NCBI GenBank assembly: GCA_025642075.2 | Contig: JAODUO010000621.1 | Coordinates: 124,001 to 188,000 of the forward strand | From: Ridgeia piscesae | Lineage: Eukaryota > Annelida > Polychaeta > Sabellida > Siboglinidae | DNA length: 64,000 nucleotides | Reading direction: 5' to 3' | Shown here: positions 55,981 to 64,000 of the stretch, piece after piece | How the letters are laid out: each line of letters begins with the position of its first letter | Numbering within the stretch: the first letter of the stretch is position 1 | Program-made: the position numbers and the translations under genes | The notes under the pieces: generated by a model | Database searches by the model: none | What the model was told of the DNA's origin: nothing | Seen by the model: only the letters and a program-made list of their open reading frames with translations

Positions 55981-58107
55981 GTGTGGGTCTAAAATATGAT
56001 TTGGTACATGCGCGTGCCAGTATATATCTTAGTCATTATGTAATATTTATGCGTGTCTCGGCGTCTGACGTGTTGAGTGCATTACGTACGTCCAGAACGA
56101 ATACGTTACCATATTATCGCCCAGTGGCATAAGTAACAGGTTCTTCGTTCGTATACTCCATACAGCCCCTTCTGGGGCTAACATAGGAGTTTGTGCATTG
56201 CTAAAGGTGCATGAAAATGAAAGTGAAGTTATAAGAACAATAGAACTGAAAACGTGCGATTAACTGTGTAGATAAGTGTAATAATTTGTGCAGATTAAAA
56301 ACAGTTTGCTGTGTATATTTGTTGGCTATAATCTGGTGAGGTGGGCTGGAGTAACAAGGTGGATGGTACTGAGTCCGAGGGCTTGTTGGAATGGGTGTAG
56401 TGTTGGTATGCTTATGATTTCTGGGGGGAGTGTGTTCCAGGCCCTAATGACTCTTGGGTAGAATGGTTCCAAGTAAATAGTAAATATTTGGCAGTCTTCC
56501 CGTTGTCTCTGCGTTTACGTGTGAATGTCTTAGCAAATTATGCCTGTTGGCTAGGACATTACCAAATATTTATTACGAATGCCTATTTATTAATTCGAAT
56601 ATACGGGCTAACTGACAATCAACATCATTAATTATAATAATTATTAATTACAGAGGCCATGGCCAGGCGGAGGCATAATATTATGCAATCTGCAAATATT
56701 AAATTAATAATCATGCCTCGTATTAATAACGCGGTGCATCATTCAGTTTGCTTTTTGGTGCCCTTTGGAATTGAAATCCAGTTGTTTCCAGTAGCAACAT
56801 TCTGTATACTCACTTTATCATCTTCTACCAACTTTGTTTGTTTGTAGTGCAAAACCCGCACTGGGACATCGCGCACTAATTGTTCGTAATTTTATGTCAT
56901 AATGAATGCCAAGGAAGTAAAGGTATTTACCTTTTTGTTTTGGTGTTCAGTTGGCACTGTATTGATTTAGTTTTTATATTTTTGTGCAGAGCATCCAGAA
57001 TTATTGGATATCCAGAGTGAAAAAGATGAAAAACTGCTGGCTCGACTGATAGGAGCAAATGTTGTTCCAGAAAAAATTCAGGTAAGAGTAATACAGGTGA
57101 TGTCTTTATAATTAGAGTCTGCTTATATATAGCAAACATCCTCTAGGTTTTATTGAGGCTATAATAAATATGTCATCGTATAAACCCCACAAGTTGTACT
57201 TAGTTACGTTGACAAGCCTGTGACAATGCTCTCAGTTTGAAAGATACAACAACAGGAGCGTGCTCAAATGATCGTTTCCAAATAAGCTTTAGTGGCAATT
57301 GTATGCAAGTTACGTTAAAAGCAGTGCCCTTTGATGTTCAATGTTCCCACATTTCAGTCAGCAGGCTTCCTGTTACAAATTACCATGCTGGTTAATTCTG
57401 AGTAAAAGAACAGACAGCTTCCCTTTATAATGTCCATCGTTTTCAAACATTTGTAATAATAATAATGTTTATTCTCTGGCAGCCATAGTGGCTGAAAAGT
57501 ACAATACGAACATTACTACAACTTATATAAAACAGTTCATTAATGGATATTAGTAAAACTATATATATGAAAGTATAACTATATATGAAATTGTTACTAA
57601 TTAGAATATGTATGAAGTCAACCCTTCCAGTGCATGTAGAAAAATGCTGGGTAATATAAAATGTTACACGTGTTGAAACTATACTTACAAGTTGTAACGT
57701 GAACTCTTCTTTCTCTCCAGTTCACAGCAACACCAAGACCACTGCCAGAGAACAGAAGACCAGTGGATGACCTGGAGTATGGATACTTAGAACCAGCAGT
57801 GGTCCCAGTCGGCAGATGTTCTCTTCGTCAAGCTCTTGAGTTCATCGCACAGCACGACCGTCACTCAGAAAACTACACAACTGAATTGATTGCAAGGGAC
57901 TTCAAGCTCGACAAACTGGTCGTGTCGTCAGTGTTGAAACACTTCCACATGCTTCTACTACAGGTGCCCAGTACCTCGGCCGCACACAATCTTCTCAAGG
58001 CGGCAGCCGATGCAGAGAAAGAACACAAAGCTAGTCTGACATCAGAATCTACAGCCAAGAGAGACCCACCAGCTGATCAGCCTACAGCTGCTACGAAGCC
58101 AAGCTGA
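55833..58107 (+). CDS. NDUFAF4: NDUFAF4, mitochondrial complex I assembly factor
   Basis: Joined exons 55833-55980, 56990-57081 and 57721-58107 give 208 residues (human 175). The N terminus MGKVYSSFIKRPIRNWNVG aligns with the human MGxxxxRxxRNFNxE start, and APRHKST with human APRHPST. Further matches are HPELLDIQSEKDEKLLARL with human YPEVKGEIARKDEKLLSFL, and VPVGRCSLRQALEFIAQH with the human IPKGKISIVEALTLLNNH region. Gly2 with Ser6 fits the N-myristoylation pattern, a modification reported for the human protein. NDUFAF4 helps assemble the Q-module of complex I on the inner membrane. The C terminus after KHFHMLLLQVP is an Ala/Lys/Glu/Pro-rich extension longer than in human. ATG 55833 is the first in-frame ATG. 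The gene starts 2.3 kb after the LATS stop on the same strand. Confidence 0.9.
56990..57081 (+). CDS. NDUFAF4: NDUFAF4 exon 2
   Basis: Starts after TTTTTGTGCAG; the carried G plus AG gives Glu, then HPELLDIQSEKDEKLLARL. Ends ATTCAG|GTAAGA in phase 0. Confidence 0.9.
57721..58107 (+). CDS. NDUFAF4: NDUFAF4 exon 3
   Basis: Starts after TTTCTCTCCAG. It encodes FTATPRPLPENRRPVDDLE, the conserved helix region and the C-terminal extension, with TGA at 58105-58107. Confidence 0.92.
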   Translation, partial: FTATPRPLPENRRPVDDLEYGYLEPAVVPVGRCSLRQALEFIAQHDRHSENYTTELIARDFKLDKLVVSSVLKHFHMLLLQVPSTSAAHNLLKAAADAEKEHKASLTSESTAKRDPPADQPTAATKPS

Positions 58108-58275
58108 TTTTCCATTAAATGCAGGATTGCATTGTTGTGCAAGGATTGCTTACCATGGTTATAATATTATTATGTAGTTTATAGTAAGTGGGTACTTACT
58201 CGAGGTGGTGTGGTTACAACCACTGCAAGAACTTGTGTAAAGCATTGGTGGTGCATGTGCATGTTTGTGTATTGA

Positions 58276-58281
58276 AATAAA
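58276..58281 (+). terminator. NDUFAF4: NDUFAF4 polyadenylation signal
   Basis: AATAAA 169 bases after the stop, followed by a TGTTTGT-rich stretch further on. Confidence 0.6.
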
Positions 58282-61200
58282 TGATTCATGTCCAGTATAT
58301 GCTTTATTGGATGTACTTGCTAAACTGTTTTTAAAATGTCCGAAATGTTTAACGTTTGTTTGTGGAGTAAATGTATAAGTTACATAAGGCACTGATTTGC
58401 TAGTTATTTATAATTTTGCAAGATATTCAATTTTTTGGACATGCACAGTATCAGCACAGATAATAATTAATAATTATGTCATGCTTAAGGTATGATTTAC
58501 ACTTCACATTCCATTGTTATGTAACTTTAATAATATTACACTTCATCTATTGGTTATTCATATGCAGATAGAACTCCGATGCAGATATTCATACCCAAAT
58601 CTTAATAATGTATTCATCCATGAAAACAATGCACACTGAACATTATACAACATTGTACATGTTACAACTACTTATTGCCATTCTATCACAAATAAAAAAA
58701 AAATGATAGGGCCTTATCTAGCTTTCATATGGAACTGCTTTGAATATATTAACTGTATAAGTTTATAATTTTTTAAATAAATGAAAATTATGTTGTGGAA
58801 CTTTCAGCAAAAAAGGATTTCAACCAAACATTTTGCCAATCTGCAACTACTATTATAATTTTATCTTGAGATGCCTTCATTTACTGCTTGAACTGACAGG
58901 TTTAATGAGATTAAATAATATTGCCATAAAACTTAACACTTCAGACGATGTATACTAAGCTGTATAAGGTTTAGTCCACAAAATTGTCCATCTAGTATAT
59001 TAATTGGGCCTTCCAGAGCAGGAGCAGATCCAAAGAAGATATAGTCTATGGGAGGCTAAACCTTCAGCTGCTCCAGAGAGGATAACCTAGGGGACCAAAC
59101 CTCCAGTTGCATCTATATTGCAGTTCACCAAAAACTTACGGTGAACGAGCAAAAAATATTTTTCAGTCTGCATACTGATCCCAGCATTGGAAGATGGATT
59201 GCCTGGACATGGTGCTGAATTGTTTGCGGAAATGGCATTGAGTTGGAGCTTCGGCACAACTCTTGCTGTCATTGCATCCCGACTGTGCTATTGATGATTT
59301 GTGACTAATACCAAGTATAAGAGGAGGGCCCTTATTCTGACATTACTGCTAGTGGGAGTTTAGATGATGCGATTTTGTCGTTGCTTTATCCAAATTTCAC
59401 AATTGTCTTGGACTTGTTTGGTGGGTGGAGATAACTTATGTTGTCTTCTGCTGAGGGAAACCCTCCGAGTGGCTCCCCTAGTCGGATATATTGAAAACTA
59501 AGCAAGTCGTTACCCTACTTCAGGTTTGGCAGGTAACGTACAGTCCACTCCTGTAAAAATACACTAACCTAATGTTTACAATGACATTCACAAGATGCAA
59601 AGTAGATGATTTTGCGAAATTACTCATTTCCAAATAGTTTGTGGTGCATGTTATGCAATGTTCCTGGACATGACAAAGAAGCAAGGAGATGTCGTTGACG
59701 TGTCTGGACACGTTTTCTGACCCACTCATGTCGTAGTGTTACATTATGGGGCGGTTCGTCGTGTATTGCCGATGTAGGAAATAGTTCTGCCATCTAGGCT
59801 GGTGATACGTTGTCGTTTTCTTGCATTAAATATACAAATTACGTAATTGTGTCAAACTCGCAATTATACTTCCAAATAATGTAACAATTGTCTAAAGTAT
59901 GGTAACAATTTGTATTATTGGGGTACACTTCCCGCCACCTGCCGGTCCATTCACGCGGTGGCGTTGGTTGTATTTGATGAATGGCGAGGTCCGTAACGTA
60001 GTGCCTACAAAGGCTAAAGGCTTTAGATAGAGATGCTGCCAGTTGTGTTCAGATTTTGTTTGGGTGTACGAAGGTAGGTTGATTTTATTAATCTTCAAGC
60101 GATAGAGAAAGTGTAAAGAACCTCAGTACATAATGCCGCGACAACGGCATCAAGAATGAACTTTAGCAATACAGACACACTCACACAGTGACACAGACTC
60201 TGACGGCAGCACTCACTGCCCTGGCCTGGGGCTGGGGGTTGTCATCGGGACGTGGTCCGTCACGAAATTAGTTTGTTGGTAGATGGGATTCCTCAGCTGT
60301 TTCCAGCGGTGTGATATTGGTAGAATGATATTGCCGGGACACAGCTGACAGTTGATAGTTAAGTTCTGCTTGTTCCGTGCCTGCTGGCCCCTCAACATTA
60401 GTAAAATTGTTGTCACCAGGCTAGCTGATGGTGATATTAGACTAGTAGATCTGTCATATCAAGAAAATTACCCTCAGTGACCGACTGATCAATGTCACCT
60501 TTTCACATGGTGACATTGGCAGTTTCAAACAACATATCGTACAAGCAAAATTATTCAATTATAATAATGTTCATTATTGTGTGTGTGCATGTATTAGACA
60601 TTAGTATATATTGAACTGGGTAGATCAAACATACTTACAGACATAAGTCATCACATCACTGTTTTCATAAGAGTAAATGGCCCATTGCTCACATTACAAG
60701 CATATTTAACTGAACATTTTACAGTAAATTTACATTTCCCCACATGAACCTATAGGTAATAAAAAATACACTTTTACTTTCTTTTTTAGGAAGCATTGAG
60801 TTTAAATTTTAGTGAATATTCCAGCATGCAATTACACAAAAGCAGAATTTGTTGGAGTTCAACAGATTTTTATTACACTGTTACAAAAAAACGACAGGAT
60901 AATTTTATGTCAGATGAACACATTTTCTGGCAACTTGATCTTCCTACCATACTGCTAATAAGCACACTTTTTGCAATTGTAAAATGCCCAGTGGAAATTT
61001 GTTCAGAGATGTGCATATAAATTTTTATCTATAAAGAAATGCATAATCTTGACAGTTCAATGAAAGCATCATGTTTACTGTATAGATATATATAATAAAA
61101 TGTCATGGCTGTTGCATGTAGAAATGATTGTTACAAACTTACACATAGTGACTGTGATTGTGCAATAACATGCTGATGTCAGATACCCAAAAATAGCACA

Positions 61201-61510
61201 TGTTTGCCTGTATTACAAGTAGGCATCTGCAAAAGCATGTTGACGTAATCATTAGGTCTAGATTCATTCGTTCAAAGTGCAACATCAAGAGTGTGTGAAT
61301 TATGATTTGATATATTGTTGCCAAAAAGTTGGTTCATTTATAAAATCCTATTGGTTAAAGCCTACAACATCTGATTTGTATAAAATTATGATTTTTTTAA
61401 ATTCTACAAATTTTCTGCTTTGAATGTGTTAATTAATATTAGGATCTTGTACAAAAGAAACTATAGTAGTATACTATCGTTTATGTTCAAATAGCTATCC
61501 AAATACCTAT
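58282..61510. other. Downstream intergenic or intronic sequence, no gene recognised
   Basis: AT-rich sequence with no convincing exon. The 74-codon frame at 60796-61020 shows no family features. Confidence 0.5.
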
Positions 61511-61516
61511 GCACGA

Positions 61517-61800
61517 CCAAACTAGTGCCAGTCACACATGTTTTGGTGGACTGTTAAGCCAGTTTACAAACTTTAAAATATGTCTGATGACATGAAATTG
61601 ACTACAAACACACATGTGACACCACTTATATTCACTTATAGAAGTTCTAAGGGATAACTGACAATATCTATGTTTTTTAACACGTTTTTTTGCTCCTTCA
61701 TTTTTACCCGTCTACCACCCGTCCACCCATATTTCTACCCGTCCATTACGCTTTTTACCAATCCAAATGACGGGTGGATGGGTCTCTGCATAAAGCTATG
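61517..61800 (+). mobile_element. hAT-like MITE, copy B
   Basis: Same body as copy A (CCAGTCACACATGTTTTGG, TTACCCGTC repeats, right end TCTGCATAAAGCTATG). The left terminal repeat is eroded and no target duplication was found. Confidence 0.7.
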
Positions 61801-61847
61801 ATTTAGAGTATACATGTGGTGTATACATACACACGATATTATAAAAA

Positions 61848-61873
61848 ATATATAATATATATATATATATATG
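61848..61873. repeat. (AT)n microsatellite
   Basis: Short AT run 48 bases after MITE copy B. Confidence 0.85.
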
Positions 61874-62109
61874 TATAAAAAACTTTATTCTTATGGAGGT
61901 ATTTAGCAGTCTCTACAGTACTCATCACATCATAGATTATTATATATCAGAATCTTGTTTAAAAGGTAAACATATATTCTTACATAACATAGTGTTAGTG
62001 ACATGTTTATAAAACTGCTACCACACTTCATACATAATCCCAATTAGGCTACAACCATGTTGTGCACAATTATTGCACGAAGACAACTTGTCATGTTAAA
62101 ATCATTTTA

Positions 62110-62360
62110 CAGGTGTAGCTAGGCCTGTCAACCAAAGCCAGTTTGCAAACTTTCAAATGTGCCCGATGACCTGAAATAGACTATAAGCACACATGTGACA
62201 CCATTTACACTAACTTTCAAGGCATAACTAACAATATCTATGGTTTTGGAATACCTTTTGTATCCTTACTTTTTTACCCGTCCACCCATATTTCTACCCG
62301 TCCATATTCGTTTTTACCCGTCCAAATGACGGGTGGAGAGGTCTCTGCATAAAGCTATGA
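62110..62360 (+). mobile_element. hAT-like MITE, copy C
   Basis: Body and right end as copy A (ACCCGTCCAAATGACGGGTG, TCTGCATAAAGCTATG). The left end is diverged. Confidence 0.7.
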
Positions 62361-62483
62361 CCACCAGGCGCCAGATACTCATTCAGTCAGCTCTCAATTG
62401 ACAGCCTGTGTTTATCCTCAGTAGTAGAATACCATGCCCCATTAAGATGACATTGTATGAATTACATGCTTATATGTTATGCA

Positions 62484-62557
<74 letters not shown>

Positions 62558-62567
62558 ATATATATTT
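62484..62567. repeat. (GT)n-(AT)n compound microsatellite
   Basis: GT run changing abruptly to AT. Confidence 0.95.
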
Positions 62568-63254
62568 ACACACCTGTGCATTCAGAAGACCTTTATCAAG
62601 TTAAAGTCAGACTTGTTAGATCTGTGTAATGTTAATGTACATGGTCTAATTGGTGTATAATTGATTACTCTTTGATCTTGATACATATCTGTTTCCTCAG
62701 GCATGTTTCAACACAACATAAGCAGGTACACATGACAGACATCTGCTGTACATTTACTCTTTCCTTAATGGCCCCAGCAGCGCTAAGATCAAGAAGATTA
62801 TTCTTTTAACACATCTGTTATTCAGCCTGATCACAGCTAACACCTAAACTCATGGCACTTCTGTGGACAAACACTGCAGCCTTCTCTAACATCTCCATTG
62901 TCCCATAAAGCACAGCTACTAGAGCCTTCATTGTCTTAGACCTTTCATCTTCTGTGAGTCCAATTGCTTTCTGCTGAGGGCAATTAAAACTTCAGCATTG
63001 GCCTTTCTTCAGATTTACTCAAAGCTTGTCAATTGTTGTCCTGTTTTGTTTCTAGATGGGATTAGGTCTGGGTGATAGATGGCAGGATAAAGGGAGTAGG
63101 GGTATAAGTGTGGTGTCATGCTCAGAATTCAGTCTTGTTGGCAGAGGGGTTGTGGAAGGTGCTTGGCAGTGTTCTTCAGCTGAACCGTGTGATATTTCAT
63201 TTGATCGAGTGTGGGTGATTCCTCATGCTAACAGTAACAGCTGTCATGGTTGTT

Positions 63255-63532
63255 CAAGTGACAGGTTGGTGACATTTACTGTAATCTATTATTAGTTTGG
63301 TGACAGGTTGGTGACATGTACTGTAACATTTTACTACCCGGGTAGTTTGGTGCCAGGTTGTTGTCTTGTTGGTGACATTTACTGTAACCATTTACTAGTT
63401 TGGTGACATTTATTATAACCTATTACTAGTTTGGTGACAGGTTGTTGGTGACATTTATTGTAACCGTTTACTAGTTTGGTGACAGGTTGTTGGTGACATT
63501 TACTGTAACCTGTTGTTACTAATTTGGTGACC
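63255..63532 (+). repeat. Degenerate ~45-50-bp minisatellite
   Basis: Units of the type AGTTTGGTGACAGGTTG plus TTGGTGACATTTACTGTAAC repeat about six times. Confidence 0.8.
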
Positions 63533-64000
63533 CCAGTACTTGGTAATCAAACTGTGTATTTAGTTAATCTGGTTAGTCTCATGTAGGGTCAGTGTTTGGT
63601 GGTAATAATTAGCAGTTGATAATAAAGTAGTTCAGCAGGCCAGAATGTTTGGCTGTCATACATACTCATCCATTGTACATCCCTAATTGATTGGTCACAA
63701 GTAGGACATCTGTTGGTTGAACCAACGCATCGATTGGTGTATGCTATAGGATATTTGTATGTAGATCGACCGGTTTAAGTTCTGTCAGAACTTGTTCCCC
63801 ACAACAAGTTGGCAGGAGGCCTGCCTGCAGTGTACGTCGCGATATGTATTTAATCTATAGTGGATCAGCAATACAAGCAGTCGTGCAGCAGTTTTGTTTG
63901 CTGGAATTTTGTTATGTTTCGTCAGGTTGCATGTGTGCAAGGTTTGCTAGGTATGAACAGTTTGGAGCAGTTCTCGTTGCAAAGCTAAGTTTTCAGCTTG
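63533..64000. other. Window end, nothing recognised
   Basis: No exon, repeat or RNA gene could be supported. Confidence 0.5.

Noticed and set aside
60796..61020. 74-codon frame after NDUFAF4
   Set aside because: AT-rich and without family features, splice partners or promoter context.

Overview
This is eukaryotic nuclear DNA: spliced genes with GT-AG introns, tRNA-derived SINEs, non-LTR retrotransposon debris, MITEs and very long CA/GT microsatellites. The protein repertoire and the SINE tail style point to an invertebrate animal, most likely a marine lophotrochozoan such as a mollusc. That placement is an inference. Coding exons are clearly richer in G+C than the AT-rich introns.

Three genes can be read, all on the + strand. 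(1) Positions 135-10220 carry a homolog of C11orf65/MFI, an inhibitor of mitochondrial fission. It is assembled here from nine exons whose splice phases agree; its 5' end probably lies left of the window. (2) Positions 25603-54423 carry the complete coding region of LATS/Warts, the NDR-family kinase of the Hippo pathway. It has six coding exons and 1210 codons plus stop, with UBA, two PPxY, MOB-binding, kinase and hydrophobic-motif regions all visible. Its second coding exon follows a 17-kb intron. (3) Positions 55833-58107 carry NDUFAF4, a mitochondrial complex I assembly factor, in three exons and 208 codons plus stop.

Layout: 1-10.2 kb MFI, with introns crowded by microsatellites, minisatellites, a SINE and a MITE; 10.2-11.2 kb a 59-bp minisatellite that begins inside the last codons of MFI; 11.2-25.6 kb an intergenic repeat zone with two inverted LINE 3' ends, a palindromic MITE, a perfect 202-bp duplication and microsatellites up to 645 bp; 25.6-54.4 kb LATS; 55.6-58.3 kb NDUFAF4; 58.3-64 kb no gene recognised, only MITE copies and simple repeats. 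MFI and NDUFAF4 both act at mitochondria and LATS in growth control, but nothing here shows that the three genes are functionally coupled.

I found no undescribed enzymatic or defence system. The most unusual feature is structural: several tandem arrays start at, or include, exon edges. A splice donor, a splice acceptor and a stop codon of MFI are affected, and one LATS acceptor. Several SINE tails also abut acceptors. All gene models rest on reading splice sites, phase and remembered family sequences; no alignment or transcript data were available.
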